Positions 43,687-51,398 of a stretch of DNA of 64,000 nucleotides are shown here, piece by piece. The stretch is from NCBI GenBank assembly GCA_902567765.1, contig CACFNI010000002.1, positions 62,001 to 126,000 on the forward strand. Direction: 5' to 3'. The notes under the pieces were generated by a model that was not told where the DNA came from, ran no database searches, and saw only the letters and a program-made list of their open reading frames with translations. This stretch comes from an uncultured Pelagibacteraceae bacterium (GTDB lineage Bacteria > Pseudomonadota > Alphaproteobacteria > Pelagibacterales > Pelagibacteraceae). Positions within the stretch are counted from its first letter, which is position 1, and the number at the start of each line of letters is the position of its first letter. Made by a program: the position numbers and the translations under genes.

Positions 43687-44064
43687 TTAGTATAAAGTTT
43701 GCACAACTTTTTCTACTCGTTCTTTACCATTTGGAATTGTCTTCTCTAAAAATGCATGACAACTATCAGTCAACTCTTTGTCATACTTAGAACCATAATG
43801 TTTATCTACAGCTTTATTAGTTCCTTCGTCCCAATCTTTCTCTTTAATACCAATCTCTAAAGCATATGTTTTCCATACTTTAACTGATGATATAGATTTT
43901 TCTTTCATGCTGTATTCAAAAGTCTCTCCCGAAGGTAAAAAATAGTTAGCCATGTATATACCAACACAATCCCAGGCTTTTTCCATATCTTTCTTGCTTA
44001 AATCTCCTGCATTGGCAGAGTTAATAAAAACGATACTAAATAAAACCAAAAATAATTTTTTCAT
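43687..44064 (-). CDS. Small secreted hypothetical protein
   Basis: I place the start at 44064, where MKKLFLVLFSIVFINSANAG forms a clean signal peptide with cleavage after NANAG; the ORF-track start at 44115 adds 17 unlikely residues overlapping the upstream gene. The mature part (about 105 residues) has two cysteines (AWDCVGIYM and TDSCHAFLEKT) that could form a disulfide, and is helical. I do not recognise a family. It belongs to the same tight operon as the GYD and DUF1330 genes. Confidence 0.75.
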   Translation of the reverse strand: MKKLFLVLFSIVFINSANAGDLSKKDMEKAWDCVGIYMANYFLPSGETFEYSMKEKSISSVKVWKTYALEIGIKEKDWDEGTNKAVDKHYGSKYDKELTDSCHAFLEKTIPNGKERVEKVVQTLY

Positions 44065-44066
44065 AA

Positions 44067-44357
44067 TTAAACCTTTACTTTCGATAATTCCCATAGTTGT
44101 ACATTCTCTACACATTCAGCATAAATAGCTTTAGCTGTTGGATTATTTCCAGCAACAAATTCTTTCATTCCTGCTTCATTATGAACTGAAACCTTAAACA
44201 TAATACCACTTTTATCTGGCTTCATGGCTCCAATAGTTTTTTCTGGATAAGCAACACTTTTTCTTACTTCCATGCCTTCATCAGACTGCATCCATCCCAT
44301 AAAAGTTTCTAGTTTACCTTCTTTAAGGTTAATTAAAGCTAACATTTCTTTTTCCAT
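44067..44357 (-). CDS. Small hypothetical protein, possible dimeric alpha/beta barrel
   Basis: A 96-aa soluble protein, MEKEMLALINLKEGKLETFMGWMQSDEGMEVRKS..., with no cysteine pair, membrane segment or known motif beyond a beta-alpha-beta pattern like that of the neighbouring GYD and DUF1330 proteins. A good ribosome site (AAGGAGAAAAAA) precedes the ATG. Position two bases upstream of the secreted protein gene places it in the operon. The resemblance to dimeric alpha/beta barrel folds is a guess. Confidence 0.75.
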   Translation of the reverse strand: MEKEMLALINLKEGKLETFMGWMQSDEGMEVRKSVAYPEKTIGAMKPDKSGIMFKVSVHNEAGMKEFVAGNNPTAKAIYAECVENVQLWELSKVKV

Positions 44358-44385
44358 TTTTTTCTCCTTGATTGTTTTAAAATGG

Positions 44386-44769
44386 TTATTTTTTCATAGC
44401 ATTAAACATGCTAAGAGTGTCATCAAAAGTCATCATAATCTTAGTTTTTCCTTCATCACTAACTTCAAAATAATGACCAAACATAGTATCCATGTTGTCA
44501 GCAGTTGCATGTACTCTAACAAATACTTTATTGCCTTCACTGATCATATCTAAAATTTTTAAATGAAAATTTGGCCATGTTGCTGGAATTTTTGACATCG
44601 CAGCCATCATAGCTTGTTTACCTTTGTGAACTCCTGACAATGGGTGCACACCTTCTTTACCTGGAAATGTCCATACAATATTATCATCAATCATTTCATT
44701 AAAAAAAGTCTCCATATCGCCTTTACCAAAAAGCTCATATGCTTTTCTCGTTTGTTCTTTTACATCCAT
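44386..44769 (-). CDS. SnoaL/NTF2-like protein
   Basis: A 127-aa NTF2-fold protein. The start at 44769 (MDVKEQTRKAYELFGKGDMETFFNEMIDDNIVWTFPG) has AAAGGAGAAAT just upstream and matches the family, whereas the track start at 44859 runs into the cysK end. The block GVHKGKQAMMAAM and FGHYFEVSDEGKTKIMMTFDDTLSMFN are typical of SnoaL-like proteins related to ketosteroid isomerase. It is the first gene of the small-protein operon at 42.2-44.8 kb. Confidence 0.85.
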   Translation of the reverse strand: MDVKEQTRKAYELFGKGDMETFFNEMIDDNIVWTFPGKEGVHPLSGVHKGKQAMMAAMSKIPATWPNFHLKILDMISEGNKVFVRVHATADNMDTMFGHYFEVSDEGKTKIMMTFDDTLSMFNAMKK

Positions 44770-44849
44770 ATTTCTCCTTTGATTAATAGTATTTAAACTT
44801 AAAAAATTAAGAATATGTAAAGATTTTATTACAATGCAGGTATGCGGTC

Positions 44850-45851
44850 TTATATCCAATTAGGAAATGGTAAACCTTTTTCCTGAAGAAATTTTTTGTT
44901 GAACAGCTTAGAGTTGTATTTGTCTGATTTGTCGCAGAGTATTGTTACTATAGTTTTACCTGGTCCTAACTCTTTACCTAGTTTAATAGCGCCAGCTATA
45001 TTTACTCCACAACTAGTTCCTAAACTTAATCCTTCATTTTGTATTAAATCAAAAATTACAGGTAATGATTCATGATCACTAATTGAAAAGGCTCCATCTA
45101 TTTTAGCTTCAGCAAAATTTGCGGTTATTCTGCTCGATCCGATACCCTCAGTTATTGATCCACCTTCACTTTTTAATTCTCCATTTGTGATATAATTATA
45201 AAGAGAGGAGCCTGACGGGTCTGATAAATAAATTTTTATATCTTTATTCTTTTCCTTTAAATAACTACTTACCCCTCCAATCGTTCCTCCTGTGCCTGAA
45301 GAACATACAAAGGCGTCTACCTTACCGTCAGTTTGGTTCCAAATTTCTGGTCCTGTTGTCTCATAATGACCTTTGGCATTTGCCGTATTATCAAACTGAT
45401 TTGCCCAAACAACACCATGGTTATTAGTACTTTTTAATTCCTCAGCTAACCTTCCAGCAACTTTTACATAGTTTCCATCGTCTTTATATGGTTTTGGTGG
45501 AACCAACCTTAAGTCGGCTCCAATATTTTTTAGCATATCTTTTTTTTCTTGAGTTTGATTGTCATTCATTACAATCACGGTTTTATAACCAATAGAATTT
45601 CCAATAAGACATAATCCAATTCCTGTATTCCCTGCGGTTCCTTCGACTATTGTTCCTCCTTTAGAGATTAATTTTTTTTCTTCTGCGTCTTTGATTAAAG
45701 CTAATGCAGCTCTATCTTTTACAGATCCACCAGGATTTAGATATTCTGCTTTTCCATAAATATTACATCCAGTTATTTCAGATGCAGCTTTAAGTTTTAT
45801 TAATGGTGTATTTCCAATGCCCTCTACAAAATTATTTTGAGCATTTTTCAT
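44850..45851 (-). CDS. cysK: Cysteine synthase
   Basis: A 333-aa PLP enzyme that joins sulfide with O-acetylserine. I set the start at 45851 (MKNAQNNFVEGIGNTPLIKL), because the track start at 46013 overlaps the cysE coding region by 160 bases with non-family residues. The PLP lysine lies in NPGGSVKDRAAL, and the phosphate-binding loop is SSGTGGTIGG. The preceding gene is cysE, so the pair makes cysteine from serine and sulfide. The second-half sequence GTSCGVNIAGAIKLGKEL is as expected. Confidence 0.93.
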   Translation of the reverse strand: MKNAQNNFVEGIGNTPLIKLKAASEITGCNIYGKAEYLNPGGSVKDRAALALIKDAEEKKLISKGGTIVEGTAGNTGIGLCLIGNSIGYKTVIVMNDNQTQEKKDMLKNIGADLRLVPPKPYKDDGNYVKVAGRLAEELKSTNNHGVVWANQFDNTANAKGHYETTGPEIWNQTDGKVDAFVCSSGTGGTIGGVSSYLKEKNKDIKIYLSDPSGSSLYNYITNGELKSEGGSITEGIGSSRITANFAEAKIDGAFSISDHESLPVIFDLIQNEGLSLGTSCGVNIAGAIKLGKELGPGKTIVTILCDKSDKYNSKLFNKKFLQEKGLPFPNWI

Positions 45852-45852
45852 T

Positions 45853-46434
45853 TTAATTATTATTACTTTCTTTTGTAATTCCATATGGCTTGAAAGTTTC
45901 ATCACCAGATGAAGCTTCTCCAACATTTTTTGCTGGTATACCAACCATAACAGAATTTTCTTGAACATCTTTTGTAACCACAGCATTAGCACCGATCTTA
46001 GCATTGCTGCCAATAACTACTGGTCCTAAAATTTGCGCACCCGATCCAACTACGACATTATCCATCAATGTTGGATGTCTTTTAGTATTTCTTTGATCGT
46101 CTGAATTAATACTGGGAGATATACCACCAAGAGTAACAGCATGATAGATGGTAACATTATCTCCTATCTCAGAAGTTTCACCTATAACAACACCCATACC
46201 GTGATCTATAAATAAATTTTTACCAATTTTAGCTTTAGGATGGATTTCTATACCAGTTAAAAATCTTGAAAATTGTGAAATCATTCTTGCCACCAAATCA
46301 AACTTTGCTAATGAAAAAAAATTTGCGATCTTATGAAAAAATACAGCTTTGACACCAGGGTAAGTTAAAATTACACTTAGCTTAGATTTTGCAGCGGGGT
46401 CTCTTTTAATAATTGATTCTAAATAATCGTTCAT
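45853..46434 (-). CDS. cysE: Serine O-acetyltransferase
   Basis: A 193-aa left-handed beta-helix acyltransferase of the short EpsC/CysE type. Hexapeptide repeats start near [40 protein letters not shown] and continue to [26 protein letters not shown]. The product, O-acetylserine, feeds the adjacent cysteine synthase (one base apart). No long N-terminal regulatory domain is present. The final residues do not match the usual cysteine-feedback tail closely, so regulation is open. Confidence 0.93.
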   Translation of the reverse strand: MNDYLESIIKRDPAAKSKLSVILTYPGVKAVFFHKIANFFSLAKFDLVARMISQFSRFLTGIEIHPKAKIGKNLFIDHGMGVVIGETSEIGDNVTIYHAVTLGGISPSINSDDQRNTKRHPTLMDNVVVGSGAQILGPVVIGSNAKIGANAVVTKDVQENSVMVGIPAKNVGEASSGDETFKPYGITKESNNN

Positions 46435-46463
46435 AATTTTTTGAGAGTTTAATTAACTTAAAA

Positions 46464-46583
46464 CTATTTATTACAACAACAACTAGTTTCTTTGGGCATA
46501 CAATCGCACAATTTAATTCCATCACAGTGGCAAGCATCATTTATGCAATTAGCACATTTTAATTTTTCATTGTCGCATGACAT
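46464..46583 (-). CDS. Cysteine-rich metallothionein-like peptide, 39 aa
   Basis: Not in the ORF track. ATG at 46583 on the minus strand opens a 40-codon frame ending at TAG 46464-46466. Ten of 39 residues are Cys, in the order C-x6-C-x2-C-x4-C-x-C-x5-C-x-C-x6-CCC, plus one His beside the fourth Cys. This density and the CxC and CCC groups suggest a metal-binding metallothionein-like peptide. It matches no family that I recognise. It sits between the MBL hydrolase and cysE genes, on the same strand. A palindromic element lies just upstream. Confidence 0.6.
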   Translation of the reverse strand: MSCDNEKLKCANCINDACHCDGIKLCDCMPKETSCCCNK

Positions 46584-46605
46584 ATTAAAAATATAGGTAT
46601 AAAAT

Positions 46606-46631
46606 GGTAAATTACAATAAGTAAATTTACC
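46606..46631 (-). promoter_or_regulatory. Palindromic element upstream of the cysteine-rich peptide
   Basis: GGTAAATTAC (46606-46615) is followed by GTAAATTTACC (46621-46631); the two form an inverted repeat missing one base, and GTAAATTTAC is itself a perfect 10-bp palindrome. It lies 23-48 bases upstream of the peptide's start on the minus strand, in an AT-rich gap, where a dimeric repressor site could be. No specific regulator is identified. Confidence 0.4.
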
Positions 46632-46634
46632 TAA

Positions 46635-47327
46635 TTATAACTGATCTAGTGTAACACCTTTTAAATTTGCTGGAACTGCAACATCCATCATTTTTGGGTT
46701 TGCAAGTTTTAGATTGTTCATTATTTCAATATATTGATCAACACTATCTACTTGAAGTCTAGGATTATTATTTTTTTCATCCCCGATAGTTGAAAATTTT
46801 TTACCGTTATAATCATGTGCTGGGTAGACTATAGTTTTTTCAGGTAGTTTAAGTAATTTGTTAAAAAGTGAGTCATACTGAGTTTTTGCACTTCCATTTT
46901 GAAAATCAGTTCTACCTGTGCCGTTTATTAAAAGAGTATCACCTGTAAAAACTCTATCGTTCATTAAAAAGCTATAGGAGCAATCAGTATGACCTGGTGT
47001 ATAAATTGTTTTAAGTTCTATTTTATCTATTTCAATTTTATCATCTTCTTTTACTTTTAAATCGACTACTTCAGATTTTGATTGCTCCCCCATAATTTTT
47101 GTGCAGTTTGTTCTTTTACTTAATTCGTTAAGTGCAGTTATATGATCTGCATGAATGTGTGTATCAATTACCTTCACTAATTTAAGATCTAATTCTTGCA
47201 GGATTTTTAAATATTCCTCAGTTTTTTCTAAAACTGGATCAATAATTAAAGCTTCCCTTCCTCTATCACTAGCAATGATGTACGTGTAGGTTGAAGAAAC
47301 ATCGTCAAATAATTGATTGAAAATCAT
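46635..47327 (-). CDS. MBL-fold hydrolase, persulfide dioxygenase (ETHE1)-like
   Basis: A 230-aa metallo-beta-lactamase-fold protein. The metal motif THIHADH gives H57, H59, D61 and H62; TPGHTDCSYSF and VYPAHDYNGK add the other ligands. The end DVAVPANLKGV resembles the ETHE1/persulfide dioxygenase C-terminus rather than glyoxalase II. Such enzymes oxidise glutathione persulfide to sulfite, which would fit sulfur handling elsewhere in the window. It is 51 bases upstream of the cysteine-rich peptide and divergent from the peroxiredoxin. Confidence 0.82.
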   Translation of the reverse strand: MIFNQLFDDVSSTYTYIIASDRGREALIIDPVLEKTEEYLKILQELDLKLVKVIDTHIHADHITALNELSKRTNCTKIMGEQSKSEVVDLKVKEDDKIEIDKIELKTIYTPGHTDCSYSFLMNDRVFTGDTLLINGTGRTDFQNGSAKTQYDSLFNKLLKLPEKTIVYPAHDYNGKKFSTIGDEKNNNPRLQVDSVDQYIEIMNNLKLANPKMMDVAVPANLKGVTLDQL

Positions 47328-47350
47328 CTATTTAGAAACATTATAAAAAA

Positions 47351-47379
47351 TTGCATGACAAATCAATCTTGCATATAAT
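47351..47379 (+). promoter_or_regulatory. Sigma-70-type promoter of the peroxiredoxin gene
   Basis: TTGCAT (47351-47356) and TATAAT (47374-47379) are spaced by exactly 17 bases. The predicted start near 47386 leaves a short leader with AGGAG ahead of the ATG at 47409. This is the best-looking promoter in the window. Confidence 0.6.
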
Positions 47380-47408
47380 TTATTTATAAAAACTTATTAG
47401 GAGAAAAA

Positions 47409-48071
47409 ATGACATTAAAAATAAATAGCCTTGCTCCAGACTTTAAAGCTCAAACTCAAGAGGGAGATATATCTTTTCATGAGTGGCTAGGAGATAGTTG
47501 GGGGGTATTATTCTCACACCCAAAAGATTTCACACCAGTTTGTACTACTGAGCTTGGTGCGTTAGCAAAGATGAAACCAGAATTTGATGCTAGAAATGTT
47601 AAAGTTATTGGTTTAAGTGTTGATCCAGTTTCAGATCACGTTAAGTGGTTAGATGATATTAAAGATGTTTGTGGTATGAAACCGTCTTATCCAATTATAG
47701 CAGATGAGAAGTTAGAAGTTGCAAAACTTTATAACATGCTTGAAGGAGATGCTGGTACTACGTCAATGGGAAGAACTGCAGTAGATAATGAAACAGTGAG
47801 AACTGTTTATGTTATCAGACCTGATAAAAGAATTGGTTTGTTCTTAACTTATCCGATGACTACTGGAAGAAATTTTGGTGAGATACTAAGAGCAATAGAC
47901 TCAATGCAGCGGACTGCAAAACATAAAATTGCAACACCTGCAGATTGGAAGCCTGGTGAAAAAGTAATTATAGTTCCAAAAGTAACAAACGATGAAGCAA
48001 AAAAAATATATCCTGATGGATGGGAAACTATAAAACCATATTTAAGAAAAGTACCAGATCCACACAAGTAG
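47409..48071 (+). CDS. 1-Cys peroxiredoxin (Prx6 type)
   Basis: A 220-aa peroxiredoxin. The peroxidatic cysteine is C45 in HPKDFTPVCTTELG; the usual resolving cysteine is absent, as in the Prx6 group. The C-terminal domain continues with YPMTTGRNFGEILRAIDSMQ and the end WKPGEKVIIVPKVTNDEAKKIYPDGW. It reduces hydrogen peroxide and alkyl hydroperoxides. A clear promoter and a strong terminator flank it, so it is a single-gene transcript. Confidence 0.93.
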   Translation: MTLKINSLAPDFKAQTQEGDISFHEWLGDSWGVLFSHPKDFTPVCTTELGALAKMKPEFDARNVKVIGLSVDPVSDHVKWLDDIKDVCGMKPSYPIIADEKLEVAKLYNMLEGDAGTTSMGRTAVDNETVRTVYVIRPDKRIGLFLTYPMTTGRNFGEILRAIDSMQRTAKHKIATPADWKPGEKVIIVPKVTNDEAKKIYPDGWETIKPYLRKVPDPHK

Positions 48072-48085
48072 TTTAAAAAGAATTA

Positions 48086-48123
48086 AACCGGTAATCTTGT
48101 AAATAAGATTGCCGGTTTTTTTT
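48086..48123 (+). terminator. Rho-independent terminator after the peroxiredoxin gene
   Basis: AACCGGTAATCTT (48086-48098) pairs with AAGATTGCCGGTT (48105-48117), a 13-base stem with one G-T pair and a six-base loop, followed by eight T. It lies 15 bases after the stop codon. Confidence 0.9.
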
Positions 48124-48817
48124 ACAATTTGTACTTTTTCATAGAAACTTGAGCTAATAGTAAATTTGGATCAATAAAAATTTTAGATTCTTTAATTTTT
48201 TTGAAAGACTTATATGCAAATATTGCAACTGGCAATTCAGTACATCCAAGAATAATCTTTTTACATTTTTTTTTAACAAGATAATTAACAGCAGGTCTTA
48301 AAATTTTTTCAGCTTTTTTTACTTTACCCATTTTTACTAATTTAATTGCTTTATTAACATTTTTTTTTTGTAAAATTTTATTTGGAGTAACCAAGTTGTA
48401 GTCTTTAGTAAAATATTTACCATATATCCCAGTTTTAAGTGTTGCTTCTGTTCCAAGCAAACCAATTTTTGATTTTTTCTTACATAATTTTTTTGTATGA
48501 ATAAAAACTTCTTTAGGCATACTTAAAATTGGAATTTTAATTTTTTTTTTTAAATCATCGTACCAATAGTGTGCAGTATTACATGGCATAACAATAAATT
48601 TACACTTATTCCTTTCAAGTATTTTGCAACCACTTAAAAGACTTCTTAAAACATTTTGATATTTTTTAAGGTTTTGTGGTCTATTAGGTATATTGGATTT
48701 GTTATAAAGCATGAAAAGAGGGTAATTCTGATCAATTTTTCCTCTGTTGATTACAGCTAATTTATTACAAAAATCAAGACCTGCTTGAGTTCCCATTCCT
48801 CCTAAAATTCCAATCAT
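48122..48817 (-). CDS. Aspartate/glutamate racemase-family protein
   Basis: A 231-aa racemase. The N-terminal IGILGGMGTQAGLDF and the two catalytic cysteines in VMPCNTAHYWYDD and ILGCTELPV are intact. The family interconverts L- and D-aspartate or glutamate without cofactor. The sequence is exceptionally rich in Lys. The gene runs toward the peroxiredoxin terminator and is divergent from the LysE gene. Confidence 0.87.
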   Translation of the reverse strand: MIGILGGMGTQAGLDFCNKLAVINRGKIDQNYPLFMLYNKSNIPNRPQNLKKYQNVLRSLLSGCKILERNKCKFIVMPCNTAHYWYDDLKKKIKIPILSMPKEVFIHTKKLCKKKSKIGLLGTEATLKTGIYGKYFTKDYNLVTPNKILQKKNVNKAIKLVKMGKVKKAEKILRPAVNYLVKKKCKKIILGCTELPVAIFAYKSFKKIKESKIFIDPNLLLAQVSMKKYKL

Positions 48818-48894
48818 AAAATATGTTGATATTATTTTTAAAAATAATGCAAGAAATATATATACTATAAGTTAATAAGTAACATTTATCAAAA

Positions 48895-49506
48895 ATGAAC
48901 TTTATTGTTTTAGGTTTTTTAACTGGATTAAGTCTAATATTAGCTATTGGTGCCCAAAATATTTTTGTAATCGAACAAGGGCTCAAGAAACAACATGTTT
49001 TTTTAGTAAGTATAGTATGCTCAATATCTGATTTTATTTTAATATTTTTAGGGATCTTTTTATTTCATTATTTTAATCAGTTTTTCAATACAACAATTGA
49101 ATTTATTTTAAATATTCTATTACTAGTCTTTCTTTCTCATTTTATTTATAAAAAGGTAAAGGATTTTAAACATGAGGAAAATTTTATAATTAGAAAAAAA
49201 AATACAAAAGAAAATGCAATAAATGTCTTTTTAAAAACTCTAGGATTCACTTATTTGAATCCACATGTTTACTCTGATACTGTTTTTTTTCTTGGAAACT
49301 TTTCAAAAAATTTTTTGTTATTAGAAAAAATTTACTTTGGAATTGGAGCAACCATTTCTTCATTTATATTCTTTTTTTCTATCGCATATTTATCTAAATA
49401 TTTATCAAAATATTCAAAAAATAAAAAAATATGGAAGGCGATAAATTCTTTTATAATTACTTTTATGGGATTTTTAATTTTTTATATTCTTAAGGAAATG
49501 ACTTAA
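48895..49506 (+). CDS. LysE/ArgO-family amino acid exporter
   Basis: A 203-aa inner-membrane protein with five to six helices. The opening VLGFLTGLSLILAIGAQNIFVIEQGLKKQHVFLVSIVCSISDF matches the LysE/ArgO group with its GAQN motif, and TLGFTYLNPHVYSDTVFFLG is the conserved centre with the NPH turn. Arginine or lysine export is the family role. It is divergent from the racemase across 77 bases. Confidence 0.9.
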   Translation: MNFIVLGFLTGLSLILAIGAQNIFVIEQGLKKQHVFLVSIVCSISDFILIFLGIFLFHYFNQFFNTTIEFILNILLLVFLSHFIYKKVKDFKHEENFIIRKKNTKENAINVFLKTLGFTYLNPHVYSDTVFFLGNFSKNFLLLEKIYFGIGATISSFIFFFSIAYLSKYLSKYSKNKKIWKAINSFIITFMGFLIFYILKEMT

Positions 49507-49598
49507 TATAATGTGGCAAGATGTTACAGTAAATGAGGTTGATAAATAAAAATTTAAAATTAAATAACAATTATTAAAATGTTGAGAAAGAAGGATAA

Positions 49599-50033
49599 AT
49601 GTTAAAAAAACTATTGAAATTATCGACCTTAATTGGACTATTTTTGATGAGCAACTCTTTTGCAGGAGATGTAACAATCGAGATGTTAAATAAACTTGGC
49701 AAAGAGTCTATGGTTTACTCTGAAAAAGTAGTTAGAGTTGAAGTAGGCGATACTGTTTTTTGGAAAGCAACTACAAAGGGACATAATGTAGAATTTATTA
49801 AAGGTGGTGTGCCGACAGGTGTTGAAAAGTTTAAAACAAAATTTAATCAGGATGCACAATATAAATTTAATGTTCCAGGAATTTATGCTTATTGGTGTAC
49901 ACCACACAAAAGCATGGGAATGATTGGATTTGTTGTTGTAGGAAATGATAAATCAAATATAGAGGAAATCAAAAAAATTAAATTTGTAGGCAAATCAAAG
50001 AAAATTGCCGCTGAATTAATTAATTCTCTTTAA
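49599..50033 (+). CDS. Pseudoazurin-type blue copper protein
   Basis: A 144-aa periplasmic cupredoxin. The signal peptide (KLSTLIGLFLMSNSFAG) is followed by a domain with copper ligands H62 (KGHNVEF), C100, H103 and M108 in YWCTPHKSMGM, the exact spacing of pseudoazurin. It carries electrons to periplasmic reductases or oxidases; partner could be the SorAB pathway or a terminal oxidase, which is a guess. It is followed by a perfect 12-bp hairpin. Confidence 0.92.
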   Translation: MLKKLLKLSTLIGLFLMSNSFAGDVTIEMLNKLGKESMVYSEKVVRVEVGDTVFWKATTKGHNVEFIKGGVPTGVEKFKTKFNQDAQYKFNVPGIYAYWCTPHKSMGMIGFVVVGNDKSNIEEIKKIKFVGKSKKIAAELINSL

Positions 50034-50041
50034 AAATTGAA

Positions 50042-50072
50042 TTACTAAGGCTAATTTTAGTAGCCTTAGTAA
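50042..50072. terminator. Perfect 12-bp hairpin between convergent genes
   Basis: TTACTAAGGCTA (50042-50053) and TAGCCTTAGTAA (50061-50072) form a perfect stem with a seven-base loop between pseudoazurin and the HisD-family gene. On the plus strand it is followed by A rather than T, so it is not a classical terminator; it may stabilise the 3' end or stop transcription from both sides. Confidence 0.6.
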
Positions 50073-50085
50073 AAAAAATTCTTAT

Positions 50086-51372
50086 TTAATTTGAATATCC
50101 GTATTTTCTTAACCTTACATCCCCGGTACGAGCGTGAGCTTCCATACCTTCATATCTTGAAATTCTTGCAGCTGCAGCACCAACCTCTTTTGTAGATTCT
50201 TTAGTCATTCTTTGAAAACTTAATGTCTTAATAAATTTACCGACAAAAAGTCCACCCGTGTATCTTCCAGCACCTTTAGTTGGCAATATGTGATTTGTGC
50301 CTGAACATTTATCTCCATAGGCAACTGTAGTCTCCTCACCAATAAATAATGATCCGTAATTTTTCAAATTATCATGAAACCACTTTAAATTTTTTGTTTG
50401 TACTTCAAGATGTTCTGGAGCGTATTCATCACTTATCTTAACCATTTCCTCATTTGTGTCACAAAGCACAACTTCTCCATAATCTCTCCATGCTGCTTCT
50501 GCACTTGTTCTTGGGAGCTCAGGTAATTCAGCAATTAATTCTGGAACTCTTTTCATTACATCTTCAGCTAATTTTTTGCTTGTTGTATACAACCATGCTG
50601 GAGAATTATAACCATGTTCGGCTTGACCAACTAGATCAACTGCTACAATTTCTGGGTCAGCAGTTTCATCTGCAATTACCGCAATTTCAGTTGGACCTGC
50701 AAATAAATCAATTCCTACTTTACCAAATAATATTCTCTTAGCCTCTGCTACGAATTGATTTCCTGGACCTACCAAAATATCAGCTGGGGAATTTCCAAAC
50801 ATACCATAAGTCATAGCTGCTATTGCTGGAACACCTCCAAGGTTAAGTATTACATCTGCTCCACACAAGTCCGCTGTATAAACGATAGAAGGGTGTGCTC
50901 CTATGCTTTCTTTAGGTGGACTACAAGCAATAATATTTTTAACTCCAGCTACTTTTGCTGTGGTAACACTCATCACTGCAGAGGCTATATGGGCGTATCT
51001 TCCTCCAGGAACATAACAACCTGCTGTATTTACTGGTATTAGTTTTTGACCAGCATACAAACCATCGGAAAGCTCTACCTCAAAATCTTGCCCATAATTT
51101 TTTAATTGAGCTTCTGCAAATTTTCTTACTCTGTCAAAAGAAAATTTAATATCATCTTTTGTTTTATCATCTAATTTTTTTTTTATTTCTTCAATTCTTT
51201 CTTTAGAAACTATGATTTCGCCATCATATTTATCAAATTTTTTTGTAAGTTCTTTACAACCTTCCTCTCTAGATTTTTCTAAATCATTAAGAAGATTTTG
51301 AACTATTTCACGCGTTTTAAGATCATCAGTTGATGATGTTTTAGGTGATTTTTTTAAAAATTTGATCGCCAT
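50086..51372 (-). CDS. hisD: HisD-family dehydrogenase, HpsN-like (possible sulfopropanediol dehydrogenase)
   Basis: A 428-aa zinc-dependent dehydrogenase of the histidinol dehydrogenase family. Shared blocks include GCYVPGGRYAHIASAVMSVTTAKVAG, VGPGNQFVAEAKRILFG, DLVGQAEHGYNSP, YAPEHLEVQ and SGTNHILPTKGA. The N-terminus (AIKFLKK) and the C-terminus (MEAHARTGDVRLRKYG) are closer in memory to HpsN, which oxidises 2,3-dihydroxypropanesulfonate, than to biosynthetic HisD. No his genes are adjacent, and the next gene is Pta-like. An automated label would be histidinol dehydrogenase. Confidence 0.82.
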   Translation of the reverse strand: MAIKFLKKSPKTSSTDDLKTREIVQNLLNDLEKSREEGCKELTKKFDKYDGEIIVSKERIEEIKKKLDDKTKDDIKFSFDRVRKFAEAQLKNYGQDFEVELSDGLYAGQKLIPVNTAGCYVPGGRYAHIASAVMSVTTAKVAGVKNIIACSPPKESIGAHPSIVYTADLCGADVILNLGGVPAIAAMTYGMFGNSPADILVGPGNQFVAEAKRILFGKVGIDLFAGPTEIAVIADETADPEIVAVDLVGQAEHGYNSPAWLYTTSKKLAEDVMKRVPELIAELPELPRTSAEAAWRDYGEVVLCDTNEEMVKISDEYAPEHLEVQTKNLKWFHDNLKNYGSLFIGEETTVAYGDKCSGTNHILPTKGAGRYTGGLFVGKFIKTLSFQRMTKESTKEVGAAAARISRYEGMEAHARTGDVRLRKYGYSN

Positions 51373-51398
51373 AAATATTTAAAATTTTAATCCATTAC

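Noticed and set aside
44770-44859. 30-residue extension of the NTF2-like gene in the ORF track
   Set aside because: It runs into the cysK stop and lacks a ribosome site; the ATG at 44769 has AAGGAG upstream.
45852-46013. N-terminal extension of CysK in the ORF track
   Set aside because: The 54 extra residues lie inside cysE, have no family match, and the canonical start MKNAQNNFVEGIGNTP follows at 45851.
49510-49548. 12-codon frame ATGTGGCAAGATG... upstream of pseudoazurin
   Set aside because: Too short, no ribosome site, and no sign that it is a leader peptide.
50454-51042. Two plus-strand ORFs of 95 aa inside the HisD-family gene
   Set aside because: Their sequences (HLFLGAQVIQQL..., SCYCWNTSKVKYY...) are typical shadows of the opposite frame of a conserved gene.
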